Shown: in pieces, positions 1-11,788 of the stretch
How the letters are laid out: each line of letters starts with the position of its first letter
Numbering within the stretch: position 1 is the stretch's first letter
Origin: Chamaecyparis obtusa
Taxonomy: Eukaryota > Streptophyta > Pinopsida > Cupressales > Cupressaceae
Direction: 5' to 3'
NCBI GenBank assembly: GCA_027943335.1
Contig: BSBK01008835.1
Location: 62,001-126,000 of the forward strand
Length of the DNA: 64,000 bases
Notes under the pieces: generated by a model
Databases searched by the model: none
The model's input: only the letters and a program-made list of their open reading frames with translations
Told to the model about the DNA's origin: nothing
Position numbers and translations under genes: made by a program

Positions 1-164
1 AGTGTTGCCAGTGCTCAGTAAACTGTGTGATGCTCAGTGTAAAAACTTTACTGACTGCTATGTCTTACTTCTGGTTATCGACCAACTCAATATAAGTAAC
101 CGACTGACCTATTTACTATCCTTTGATACTAATGACAACCATAAATGCTCAATAGAGATTAACA
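1..164 (-). repeat. LTR fragment of element A (3' LTR, cut by window edge)
   Basis: This is nearly identical to the inner end of C's 3' LTR (up to 11540) and to the outer end of C's 5' LTR (up to 18637). It ends in GATTAACA, so on the minus strand it begins TGTTAATC. Only 164 bases fall in the window. Confidence 0.9.
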
Positions 165-179
165 ATCTCCCCCTTTGGC
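165..179 (-). other. Polypurine tract of element A
   Basis: Read on the minus strand this is GCCAAAGGGGGAGAT, directly before the LTR start TGTTAATC. The same tract occurs in C at 11541-11555. It is the expected plus-strand primer position for reverse transcription. Confidence 0.85.
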
Positions 180-412
180 ATTAGTATCTAAACTTTGAAT
201 GTATATAGACAAAATGTTTCTATATATTCCTTATATCTCCGCCATATACATATCCACAATAAAAAAGTTTCTAAATACAAAGTACTCCCCCTCGGTGCAT
301 GCTCCCAGTAATATGTAATATAAATAGATAAACTATACTTATTTGGCATATACATGTTTTCCCCATTTTTGATAAGAATGCCAAATGCAAAAAATATATA
401 TATAATGTATAC

Positions 413-3400
413 TTACATCTTATCAAAAATGTTTTGATGGGTTTTCTTGATAGACTCCAAGAGCTTGTCCCATTCCTCTTTCAAGTTGGTAAGAGCAATA
501 TGCTCAAGATCGACTTGTGCATGCATGTCAAACATATTATCCAACATCAAAATCTTTGGTGTTGCTACAAGTTGTTTGGATTTGACAATATGTACTTCAA
601 AAATTTTTAGGTAAGGGATGAGTTCTTTTTGTGACTCTGTGACCTGATCGATGATGTGTGCTTCTTGGTTTCTTAAATCTGCTATCAGCCACCAGAGCTC
701 CTGAACTCGGTGAATATGCTTTAAGAAAGCAGTTGGCTCGGTGACAGCTGCTTGTGTACTCAACTTTATCTCTACTTCTAAACATTTTATCTTTTCACTG
801 ACTTCTACAGTGAAGGTGTCTGAAGTACAAAGCTTGATGAGAAATTGATAGATTATTTGGGTAATAGATTTTACCTCGCTAATGACCTTAGATAATTTTA
901 CCTTGTTCAGTGTAACTTCTATGGTCATCCTTTCTACCAATTTGTCCAAAATATTTGATTCTACCCTTTCTTCTATTCTTTTGTCTACATCTATATCAGG
1001 GGCATTGATTTTGTTGCTGAGTGTGGCAAGTTGACCTAAGATGGGGGTATTCTCATCAATATTTGTCTCTGGTACTATCTGTTGCAGAATATCCCTCACA
1101 TCATTTAACACTTCTTTGCATTTGTGTTCTTGGCTTAGCTTTTCTTGTGTCCCTTTCCTTGGACATAGCTCCCCATATTTACTTAGGTCCTCAAGGCTTA
1201 GGGTTCTCAGGTCACATTCTGGTATAATGATAACTTCATCAATGGTGACTGGCCCTTTGGCTTTCTTCTTCTTCTTTTGTGCAAGAGGTGACTTCTTCTC
1301 ACTTATAACAATAGCTTTTTCTCCACTCTTCGAAGTATCTTTCCCAGTTGACACCGTATCATCCTTCTTCTTCTCCTCGGTAGATTGTGTGGGAGTCTCG
1401 ATTGTAGTGTCAGGTGGGTTCACCTCAGTCGACTTTGTTTCTTTTTGTTCCTTTATTTCTATAGATTGTGCCTCTATTTTGGTAGGCTCATTTGTATCTG
1501 CAGGTTGCTCAGGTGCTTGTATCTCAATTGTATCTTTATTTTCTCAGGATGAGAAGCATCGGGTTGTACTCGTGAAATTATTTCAATTGCCTCTACAAGT
1601 ATAGTTAGTTCACCCAGTAGAGATGTGCACACATTATCAGTGTCTAGTGCTTCATCCATGTTTGGTGCAATTATTACATCTTCATCATCCTCATCATCAG
1701 GATCACCATTAGTGATGTCCTCAATGAGTGCATCATCATTAGTTTTGTTCTACAAGTGGATCTTTACTTGATCTGGTGCATCCTATGAAATTCTTGTTCT
1801 TCCTTCTATTCGGTGATATCAATTACCTTAGTAACTAATATACCGGTGTCATCTATTTTCTTTCCTTTGTTATCATCGATGAAAATACCTTTACCTTTTG
1901 AACTGTGTCTCTTCTTAGACAATTTCGGGAATGCTTCATGTTCAGCTTTCTCTTCTGCTTTCAAAATTCATGTCCATAGAGAATCACATATGACATCCAT
2001 ATCATCCACATTCTCATCCATGATCTACATAGCTCTATTCTTGACTAGAAATCTAGCCTGATACTTTGTCATGTATTCACTTACAATAGCATAGCTAAAG
2101 TGTGAGGTTGCATGGCTTCATGATCGTTCTCTTTTCCTTTTCTCTATATCTAGTGCAATAGCCCATCTCTCACTTATTTTGTCATCAAGTTCCTTTGGTA
2201 ATTGACATGTGAATTCCATTGGTACTCTCTTGAATTTAATCAACATCTGGATGATAGCATGTTCTAGCTTTGTCTTGTCCTTAATTGACATTTTGTTAAA
2301 TTTTTCTATGCTTGGATCTACAAGATTTCCATTCTCAATTATATCTTCAATTATTTCTTGTATTGTACTTTCTCTGTTATCAACTAACTTGAATTGATTA
2401 GAATCATTTTCAGTGTCAATCTCCTTTATATCTTCTTTACTTATGTATTTCCTCATTTTCTTTAGTGTCTCAGCTACTTTCTTGGTCTTTCTCTTATCAT
2501 ATTTTCATGTCGGTGTAGGGACTCTTCTTTTTGCTACTTTTACTGCTTCTACTTGCTCGATGGATTGTGCAGGAGTTGATGAACATGTCTTCATTCCTTT
2601 AGGTTCTGGTAGCTACATTTCTTGTTCATCATTTGTGGGAGGAACTGGTGTGTGATTCTTTTCTTTATCTAACTCGGTCTCCTCGCTATCATAGGGCTTG
2701 TCATCCAACTATAAATAACCTTTAGTTGCTTCTTTAATTGGTGACTCCTTAGGTGAGTCAGATGCATTTCCATATTTGGCTGTAAGATCTTTTTTCATTT
2801 TCTTCACTCTTGTAGACATTTTCCTGATCTCTATTTCTATAGTGATTCAAGACTTAGCTTCCTCATATACACCAAACCTACTGCCAGTGATGTCTATTGG
2901 TAATGCTAGCAATGCATTGATAGATTTCAAAGAAAAATCATGATTCATTTCATATCGCATCAGTGCTAGCCATTTTGTCCTCAGTTCTACTGCCTTTATC
3001 ATTGAGTGGTCTGTGTTGACTACAAATCATATGTTATCTTCAAATTTACTTACTAATTCCTTTGGAATTCTACTCCTTTGTTGCATTTTTGCCTGAAATT
3101 CTTTGAAATATGAATTAAATTCCTTATTCAAATGATCTCCTAGACTTTTCATCATTTTACCAATTTGTGTAGTTATCGATTTGTCTGATTTCCAGTTTAC
3201 TTTACTGATACTAGGTACATATTTTTGGAGATAGAAAAATGTACAGACAAGCAGTGATCTGTACTTACATGTAATAGACTTCATTGCTTTTATTGTCTTC
3301 ATATTATCTTGTAGTTGGTGTAGTAGCAGTTCGGCAAGATCTACTTAGTGATCTTTCTTCACAATTTTATAGGCCATGTCCACGACGCTGCAAGGTACAT

Positions 3401-3799
3401 TGTTCAATCTGCTAGATTGAAATATCTTGTACCCAATGACATGAGCTACAAATTTTACCACTAGATCTTTGATGGTTACAATTTTCAGTGCCCTACCATC
3501 CCATTGAGCTCCAGTGTTCTTTTCAACATCGGGACGAGATGAACTTTGAAAGGCTTTGGCTTTGTCTATTGTAGGGTACCTAGTAACCCTACTTATAGTC
3601 TTCTTTGTGACCTCGATAGGTTTATCTAACCAAAATTTTCCATCATGAAATCTTCTTAGCATGATTCTTATCCAGTCATTTTGGAAGGATTACGGGAAGT
3701 ATGTAAAACACAATAACCCTAACTCCTCAATCTTCTTGTATTCGGATTTAATCTTTCCATCTAGTCCATAGACTTGTTGATAAGTAGCAATAGTCTCAA
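413..3799 (-). pseudogene. ORF2 of element A (unknown protein, 3' part, broken)
   Basis: This is the decayed C-terminal two thirds or more of the ORF2 protein that is also found in B (6012-9608) and C (11789-15395). Readable blocks lie at 3345-3662, 3027-3302, 2118-2456, 1474-1659 and 413-1423. They are in three different minus frames and are separated by stops, so both frameshifts and nonsense codons occurred. The block at 2118-2456 carries FNKMSIKDKTKLE, equivalent to FGKMSIGDKEKVE in B. The last block has a Lys-rich linker, a TIDEV motif and a long predicted helical tail ending near NIFDKM. No catalytic motif or known domain was recognised. The N-terminus is lost at the A/B junction. Plus-strand ORFs over this stretch are shadows. 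Confidence 0.8.
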
Positions 3800-4064
3800 T
3801 AGGCAAAACTTATTACTGCAGTAGTGAAGATTTGTGGGTGTCATCCCCACCCCTGTTTTACCTTTCAAGGGTTTCTGGTTTACAAAAATCATGGTGTTAT
3901 GAGTAATTTCATGTATGTTACTTTATATGTTTTGTTTCTTACAATGATTAAGTTTTGTTTATGTCATGCATAAAGTTTTATCAGATCAAAAGGATAAAAG
4001 TAGGTTTTATCTGATTCACCCCCCCCCCTCTCTTAGTATTACTTTCCCACTTATACTTCCAATA
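3800..4064 (+). repeat. 5' LTR remnant of element B
   Basis: Bases from about 3801 match the last 260 bases of the 3' LTR (from about 19914), including AGGCAAAACTTATTACTG, a C-rich tract (10 Cs at 4019-4028) and the end CTTATACTTCC. The terminal CCAACA has become CCAATA. The first roughly 915 bases of this LTR are missing and are replaced by element A. Confidence 0.9.
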
Positions 4065-4066
4065 AT

Positions 4067-4078
4067 TGGTATCAGAGA
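4067..4078 (+). other. Primer-binding site of element B (initiator Met tRNA type)
   Basis: TGGTATCAGAGA follows the LTR end after two spacer bases. It matches the TGGTATCAGAGC primer site used by many plant Copia elements (initiator methionine tRNA), with one change. Copia element E carries the same site at 23054. Confidence 0.85.
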
Positions 4079-4129
4079 AGGAAGGTTTCTCTTAAGGAAG
4101 TCTAACCACTTGAGGAAAAAGATCTTAAA

Positions 4130-5475
4130 ATGGAAGCTTATAAACTGGGGAAGATCATAGAGAATCAAAAGATTGATGTACAACTGGCGTTACAGCAACT
4201 GGAAACGGCCAGAGGAGAATTGAAGAAATCCTTGAGCAAGAGAAGAGAGATTGCAATTCAACAAAATGAGCCACAATACAAATATTAAGACATCTCTGGA
4301 CTATTTGACAATAGTAACTCTACCGAGAGTGATAAAGCTATAAAAGAACTACTGGAGAAAAATACCATACTAAATGATGACATTAGAACTCTAAGGAGAG
4401 AACTAGAAATTCAATTTGTCAGACTTTGTGAATTAGTGGAACAGAAAAAGAAAGCTAACGATGATAAGATAATGGCTGAGGAAGAGAAGAGACAAATTGC
4501 AATCAGGCTAGATGAAAGAACAAGTGACATGCAAAGGTTAACTAATAATCAAATAGACATGGTAAATCAGCTATTGATGGTTAATCAAGAATTAGGCAGG
4601 AAAGATATGGAAATCAATCAACTAAGGTCAGAAAATGATCAGTTGAAATGTGATTTGAGAAATGAAAAGGAGATCAATGAAAGGATGAACAAATCCAATG
4701 AAGCTGCAAAATATTTTGAAGAGCTGTTAAGATCACCTAGAAGATCCAGTCATAGGTCTGGACTTGGACTAAATGAACATTCATGTACTAAAGAAGGAGA
4801 ATCATCAATGAAAGGATAATAGAAGATGGCTAAACCAAAGAACACCAAGCCCACATGTCATCACTATGGAAAGCCAGGACATACAGCCAACATATGCAAA
4901 AGCAAACATGGTAAGTCTAATTCTAAACCGAAGTTTAATGGACATTGTTTTAACTACAAGAAGCATGGACATCAAGCACATGAATGTAGATCTAAGGCTA
5001 GCAATTCATCCACCTCACCTAAGTTTCAAGTAGGTTGTGTCAATTGTTAGAAATATGGGCACAAAGCATTTGAATGCAGATCTAGACTAAGGTGGTCATC
5101 AAATGAGCAAACAAAGCCAGTCACAAAGCACAACTGTTACAATTGTGATTACAACACTTGGTATAATTGCCATTATTGTGGTAAATATGGACACATCGGA
5201 GAAAATTGCATGAAGACTCACTTTAGATGCAAATCTAAAAGCTGGATGAATGGAAGCATGGTGTGTTACAAGTGTAACAAGGTCGGTCACTTAAAGAAAG
5301 ATTATAGGTCACCTATGCCAAGCAATGATAATAGTAGAATGAAGGTATCTGTGATAAACTAAAGAGTCAGATGGAAAAGACATGCAGGAAGAAAGAAGAA
5401 GAAAACTCAAGTGAAGCTAGCACATTGGAAATCACCCAATCCAATGGATCCGGTGATCACACTTCTTCTAATTAA
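4130..5475 (+). pseudogene. gag-like protein of element B: coiled coil plus five zinc knuckles
   Basis: This is probably a nucleocapsid-like protein that packages element RNA. It starts at ATG 4130 (MEAYKLGK, matching MERYKLDK in C). The first 230 or so residues are Lys/Glu/Gln-rich and have a heptad-like coiled-coil look. From 4826 come five CX2CX4HX4C-type knuckles, the first at CHHYGKPGHTANIC and the fifth at CYKCNKVGHLKKDY. Several carry a Cys-to-Tyr change. Stops occur near 4288, at 4817-4822 and near 5048. A frameshift near 5355 restores a C-terminal tail ending at 5475 that matches C's gag. There is no UBN2-type gag domain and no protease active site. Five knuckles is more than the one or two usual in plant gag proteins. 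Confidence 0.75.
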
Positions 5476-6011
5476 GCTTAATAGGTATTTTAGGAAATGA
5501 GTCTTGCAAAGTCTTATCTTTCATCAGTTCCTAACATAGAAGAGACAAAAATTCCACATCAACATAGATAAAGATGCATTAGGACATATGTGAGAAAAAT
5601 AGAAAATTTCATTTTTGATACCAAGCATTAGTGTCAATGACCGAGCTATCAATGTATGTCGAGCACCTACTATGGCTGAAATGCTATGTACATCGAGCTA
5701 TATCACAATGATTATATCGACCAAGCTTGTGAGTTTGCTGAGATAGCTGTAATCTACCTAAATCTGAATGGAGCATTTATGATGCACTAATCCTATTTTT
5801 TTTTGTATTCTATAAAGTGGAAAGTTTCCATTAATTTCATTTCACCGGGCTATTCGACATTTCAAAGAGCGATTCAAAGTTTGTGCTTCAAGATTAAGAA
5901 AAGAGATTCTAAATTTTCTCAGTGTGCCGTTGGCAAAATTCATCTATAGGGTTATTGACAAAAATGTACTTTACTGAGCAAATATTTTCTTTTTTAAAAT
6001 TACAATTTAAA
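5476..6011 (+). other. Intergenic spacer between gag and ORF2 of element B
   Basis: AT-rich, with no convincing ORF. It contains several stretches resembling the GAGCTAT and CCGAG words of the B LTR. It ends in a T-rich and then A-rich leader just before the ORF2 ATG. I saw no RNA gene. Confidence 0.5.
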
Positions 6012-9000
6012 ATGGCATCATCTTCATCTGCACGAGTTAAGAAACAAGGGTTGGAAGTTTTCAATGTGCAACTTGTAAGGAACAAAGTTTGCAAATCGAG
6101 GGTATTCAAGGCAATATCTGAAAGTGTTGTCAAAGGAGATTTGAATGAAGCCCTATCTTATATTCCAGAGAATGTGTTATTGATGAATTTCATTAGGTCT
6201 TGCTATATGTGCAAAATTGGAGAAATTGGTGATTATGAGATTAGGGAAGCATATGAAAAATTATGTGTCAACGGAGTGCTGAAGCCAGAACATAAGGTTT
6301 TTGCCGATCAAGGGTTAGTACATGCCCTAAATTTCCCAATAAATTTCAAAGTGGAATGGATAAAGATCATTTTAGGTCAAGTACATGACATGCAGTTATG
6401 GCTAGAAGACAGACTGGTCAAGATCACAAAGGAAATGATACACCAAGTCATTGGTTACCCTAAAATTGATGGAAAGAGAATGATGAAATGTGCAGGAAAA
6501 GAGGATATTCAAGGAAACACCTAGGCAATTTGGAACAAATACAGAATGACAATTTCCACCATTACTAATCCAGAAATTGACTTCACTATTAGAGTCATCT
6601 TGCACAAGTTCTACCAATCCAGTCGGTTGGAGAGCATCCCATTTATGGCAATGGACTAGGCATGGAAGATGATTAAGAAAGGGAACACATATTACCTTGC
6701 CGAGCTCTAGCTAACTCAGCTTGCTGAGAACTTGAACTCCATCTAGATGACAAAGAAATCTATGTGTAAGTTTGGTTCCCTACTGATCTATATATTCTTT
6801 TATGTCAGGAAGTGTTTTCCTACACATGGTGATGTGATATGGGATAATAAGAAGCCCATCACTGTTCAAATAAATGATTTTATAAACCAGATTTGTGATG
6901 ATTTTGAAGGGATAATGGATAATTATTTCATTGAGTTTAAGAAGAAGATGAGGAATAGGACTATAGTCCCTATGTCTTTGATTGAGAAATATAGTAAACA
7001 TATATGTTTTCTGGTAGACACAGACTTTACCTATGCACAAGTAGTCTTACCTAGGGTTTCATGGTTAATGCCATTACCCTATGAAATCAACATAGATGAA
7101 GCTACTGCTACAATCATAGCCCTCTTAGCTAAGGAAATTGATACTAAGGCACCTTACTTTGGCACATTTGAAGAAGCCAAATCCAAGATCTCTTTGGGAT
7201 TATTGGCTACCACCACTGAGAGGAAAAGAAAGAAGATAGTGAAAAATCTAGAAGAGTATGTTAAAGAATCTAAGAAGGATGCACCACTAGAGTTGACCCA
7301 AGGATTGGGAGAAGATGAACAGAGTGCAACTAGTGGTAGTGAAAAAGAAGAAGAAAAAGAGAAGAAACTAGTAAATGTCGAGTCCCTGCCAAAGAGAAGA
7401 GTGTTGAAATGTAAAGTGTCAGAGACACCATCACTAAGGCCTCAGACTAGAAGAACTACTACCGAGACTCCTAAGAAGACTCCTGCATCTACTAAGTGAA
7501 AATCCACACAACCCAAGGCAGTGCCAACCAAGGCTATGAAGAAGCCGAGAAGGAAACTTGTTCTAACACAAGATGATGATGAAGAAATTGAAAGTAATGA
7601 AGGAATAAAGGGGAAGGCTACACAATAGGGTACACATCAACTCACTGTTGATGAATTATGTCTTAAGATGACTAGGACAACTATAGTAGATGAGATGAAA
7701 AGATTAAAGTTTGGAAAAATGAGCATTGGAGATAAAGAGAAAGTTGAGGATGCTATTCTTGAAATGTTATGCATTTTCAAGATGCTGCCAATTGAGATTG
7801 AAAATAGAATTCCAAAGGAATTATGCAACAGGGTCACACAGAAATGGGAGTATGCACTACATATAAAGAAGGAAATAAGGGAGAGTACATTAGCACAAGT
7901 TGAATCCACTCTCACCCCTGCAGACATCAAATAGATAATTGAGCAATATAGAGGCAAGTTTGATCCTAAACTTAGAGTCTATCTAATTCTTCAACACAAG
8001 GTTGAAGATGTTGTACAAGAAAGTTTAAAAATTTGGAAGGTATTGTTTCGATTGTTCCCCACCCAGGATGAAGAAAAGGATGAAGGAAAGAATAAAGGAA
8101 AAGATGCTACAACTTCAATAGTTGTTGAACCTGAAAACCAACAAAATAAAATGGAGATTGATACTCCTAAGGAAGTGAAAACACATGATACTTTTGAGGT
8201 TCACATTGTTGACATACCGGAGGAGAGCCCTGTTAAGAATTCATTCTTAACTGAGGATGATTTAAAGAACAAAAAAGCAACTGACACACCCCTACCAAGT
8301 AGTAACACTATACTATTACAAGTCATGGATTATACCACCATTATGAGCACACAATCTACCGATGAGAATCCTACTCTACCTGGAGTTTCTACTATTGATA
8401 AGTTAGTCGGTACAAGTCTTACTGAGGAACCCATCAAGTTGGTACCACGAACACAATCTACTGAGGAAGAAGTCAAAGCAGAAGAAAAAATTCAAAGTCC
8501 TCCTATGGAAGTACACAACAAAGAAGTACAAGGAATCAAATTAGATGAACAATATATTAGTCCTCATGTAGAGGAGAAGGAGAAAGGAGAAGAAAACATC
8601 AAAGGAAAATTCATTGAAGAACAAGAGCCAAAGGAACAAGAGGCAATCAAAGCTCTTGTACAAATGCCAAGTGGAAGCACCCCACTGAGAATACAAATGA
8701 AGAAAGATGAGGTAACAATTGATGAAGTCACTGTTATTTGTAAATGGGATACAAATAACCTTTCTTATGAGCAACTACAGATAATGAAAGATTTACTGAC
8801 AAGAAAAAGCAAGCAAGAAGAACTCCGAAGGGAGCATCAGCAAAAATAGGTTCTTCAAGAAATCAAAGACATATTTAATGAAGTATATGACTTATCAAAT
8901 GTAAATAGTTCCGTTCCCATATCAGAACAACTTGTACACATTGTTCAACAAGTCAATAATGAAGTTAGTTGTGAAAGTGATAAGTTATTTGAATGGTCAG

Positions 9001-9608
9001 AATGATGGTTTGAGACCAAAATGCTAGAGAAGATATCTGCTGAGATAGTAGTGAAACAGGTTGAGATGTCCAATTTGGTAAAGGAGACCGAGGGATTAGT
9101 TGTGAACAGACGGTCTCTATTGGCCAAAATATGTAATGTTGAACTGTTCATAAAGGAGAATCAACAATTTCTTGATACTCTCAAGCAAGAGATTAAAGCT
9201 AAAAGTCAATCCCTGACCTTGGATGCAGACACCAGTGCTACACATTATGTAAAAATTATGCAGACACAAGGTAAGTTAGCTGAGCTGATGGTTAATGATG
9301 GCAAGATTCATTCTCACCTACTCTCTATTCAAACTATTTTGACACTGCATCTGGAAGCTATATAGAGAAAGTTAGCAAAGGCTAAAGCATTGATCTAGAG
9401 TGATCCACATTTGTCCACAGCCGAGAGCCTTATCAATTTACCTACTGATTTAGAAGTGCAGACAAAATTTTTGAACCTTGCTTCAACTGCTTGGACGGAT
9501 GCACTCTACATGATCATGGTGTTGCATAAACCTTTTCTAGAGAAAATTTTTGACCTACCAACTAATGAAGAGGTTAGTCATGTCAAAAACAAGGGGGAAT
9601 CATCATGA
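6012..9608 (+). pseudogene. ORF2 of element B: unknown protein of about 1198 codons
   Basis: One continuous frame runs from ATG 6012 (MASSSSARVKK) to TGA 9608 with no frameshift, broken by about 11 nonsense codons (near 6522, 6657, 6708, 6744, 7497, 7626, 7932, 8847, 9003, 9363, 9396), mostly TAG. Residues 1-400 form a mixed helical domain with a W-rich segment (LWLEDRLVKITKEMIHQVIGYP) also present in A and C. About 400-560 is Lys/Glu-rich. About 560-640 is a conserved block with FGKMSIGDKEKVE. About 680-900 is acidic and low-complexity. The C-terminal 300 residues start at TIDEV and look coiled-coil. I do not recognise a family. The N-terminal pattern loosely recalls plant mobile-element accessory domains, which is only an impression. 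No RT, protease or integrase motif is present. Confidence 0.75.
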
Positions 9609-9762
9609 CACAAGTATAGACAAGGACATAACAGGGAAAGGTAACAAAACTTTGAATGTGTATATATATCTCAGGGGGAGTATTAGGCTAGTACAAACAT
9701 ACTTTTGTAATTGTAAATATGAATGTCATGACAAAGTGTTTCTGTCACTAATGTCAAAGGGG
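9609..9762 (+). other. 3' noncoding tail of element B with internal purine tract
   Basis: This stretch follows ORF2. It contains a polypurine-like run at 9674-9681 (AGGGGGAG) well before the real tract, then GTCAAAGGGG at the point where the DNA transposon begins. Copia elements E and D show the same arrangement of an early purine tract followed by a terminal one. Confidence 0.6.
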
Positions 9763-10412
9763 GGTGAACCCACAATAGTGGGTTACACTTTTTTGCCTAA
9801 ATAGACACTAAGCTCTACATTTTGGAAAGAAAATTCAGATTCAGATGCATATTATCATTAAACCATTTGAAATTAGAAGATCAAGTAAATTAGAGTCTTT
9901 TAGGATTTCTTGTCTATATTCTAAATATATTTTTTATTTTTATTTTTGAATTTATTTGAATGGTTTTTTCTTTCTCCCATGAAAACTGGTATGTTGCTAA
10001 AACTGTCATTTTCAAAGAGTTACATTGTTTTCATAAAGCATAACTATTTTTCTAAACTAAATATTAATGTGATTCTTTCAAATTTAGTTTTTTAACATCC
10101 ATACGAAGGGCATGAAATTGGTTTGATGAGATTATCATGGTTGTTTCATATTTTATTAACATTTGAAGTCGACTAAACCATAATTTTGACATACCTTGAC
10201 GACATAGCTTATAACTTGTTGTGTATTTGTCCAATTTTATTTTTTATTTTTTTTGATAGAAAGATAAATTAAATACCTAGGGCATAGATTTTTTTAGAAT
10301 TTTTTTTTCTCTCATTTACTATTTTTCCATAAGCATCAAATATAGAGGTAGACATACAGTGAAATATCTATGTTTAGTAAAACTAAAAATACAAAGTCAT
10401 AATAAAATTAAT

Positions 10413-11540
10413 TGTTGGAATTAGGAGAGATAATTACTGAGAGGGGAGGGGTGAATTAGTGCCTTCAAAAACTTTAATTGAAAAACCTTTCAGATCTATA
10501 ACTATATACTTAGATAACCGATCAAAATAACTTGAATACAATTGCATAAAACAATCATCTAGTTAACTTGAGAAAGTAAACAACATGAAATCAATATGAC
10601 AATCACATAAAACAAGTATTTTGGTAACATAGAAACCCTTGTAAGAAGGTAAAAAATGCGGTGGAGATGACACCCACAAATTCTTCATTACTGCAGATAG
10701 AAAAGGTTTGCATTTTAAGGCTACAAGTTTTGATAACTTCTAGTGATCTTACCCTATTACGAGTAACATGTTAGATCAGCTAGATCTACCTGGTTATAGG
10801 ATTTTAACAACACTAATGAAGTGCGTACTAGGTTAAGAGATTTACATAAGACTGTTAAGTCTACTCTATTAAGAGATTTTATTAAAAGCTCTATCACAAT
10901 TGTCAGAAAGTAATAGGCAATTATCTGCTAATTAACAACTCAATTATCCGAAACAAATCTATAAATGCTCATAAAATATCACCTTATTTGTGATGGTTCT
11001 CTACTCTATTATGCTCGGTAGCCTTCTTTTATTCTGCTTAATCTGATATCCTTTGTACTCTCTTCTGCTCAATAAACTAATTGTCCAGAAGTTAGGCAAT
11101 GTCTTCAAGTGCTTTGTGATTCATATATATTAGTTCACCAACCTCATAAAATGGTGTGAACATACAAAATATATAGTGTTCTATTACATTTAATGAGTAT
11201 CTTTTACAATATATGCTCCTCGATCTTGGTAAATCATTTTACAATTTGTTGTAACCGTTTGCATAGAAGAATGTGCCATTTCAGATTACTATGTCATTTT
11301 TTGTGATCATTGGTAAACACTGTATAATCTGCTTGGTGTATACTGTGATGCTCGGTGTTTACTGACTATTGGTGTTGGTGTTGCTAGTGCACCGTAAACT
11401 ATGTGATGCTCAGTGTAAAGACTTTATTGACTACTATGTCTTACTTCTAGTTATCGACCAACTCAATATAAGTAACTGACCGACCTATTTACTATCCTTT
11501 GATACTAATGACAACCTTAAATGCTCAATAGAGATTAACA
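10413..11540 (-). repeat. 3' LTR of element C
   Basis: 1128 bp, reading TGTTGGAATTAGG...GATTAACA on the plus strand. It aligns end to end with 17411-18637 except for about 96-99 bases present only in the other LTR (18182-18280). It contains a TATATATTTTG-like sequence (minus strand, near 11165-11180) that could be the promoter. Confidence 0.92.
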
Positions 11541-11555
11541 ATCTCCCCCTTTGGC
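11541..11555 (-). other. Polypurine tract of element C
   Basis: On the minus strand this is GCCAAAGGGGGAGAT, directly abutting the LTR start. It is identical to the tract in A and close to that of B. Confidence 0.88.
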
Positions 11556-11788
11556 ATTAGTATCTAAACTTTGAATGTATATAGACAAAATGTTTCTATA
11601 TATTCCTTATATCTCCGCCATATACATATCCACAACAAAAAAGTTTCTAAATACAAAGTACTCCCCCTCGGTGCATGCTCCCGATAATATGTAATATAAA
11701 TAGAAAAACTATACTTATTTGGAATACACATGTTTTCCCCCTTTTTGATAATAATGCCAAATGCAAAAAATATATATATAATGTATAC

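Larger units (their letters stand above)
1..3799 (-). mobile_element. Element A: truncated gag-ORF2 LTR retrotransposon (no pol)
   Basis: This is a minus-strand element of the same family as element C (10413-18637). Its order along the plus strand is a 3' LTR fragment (1-164), a polypurine tract, and the 3' two thirds of ORF2. It matches C nearly base for base in layout, for example the shared stretch before the LTR and the whole ORF2 3' end. The gag half, primer-binding site and 5' LTR are absent, because at about 3799 the sequence jumps into the middle of element B's LTR. The outer end of its LTR lies beyond the left edge of the window. I see no RT, RNase H or integrase. It is a dead fragment. 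Confidence 0.85.

Noticed and set aside
1041..1604. 187-residue plus-strand ORF, Ser/Phe-rich and membrane-like
   Set aside because: It is the reverse complement of ORF2's Lys/Glu-rich linker. The same shadow appears at 12491-12928 over copy C, so it reflects composition and not a gene.
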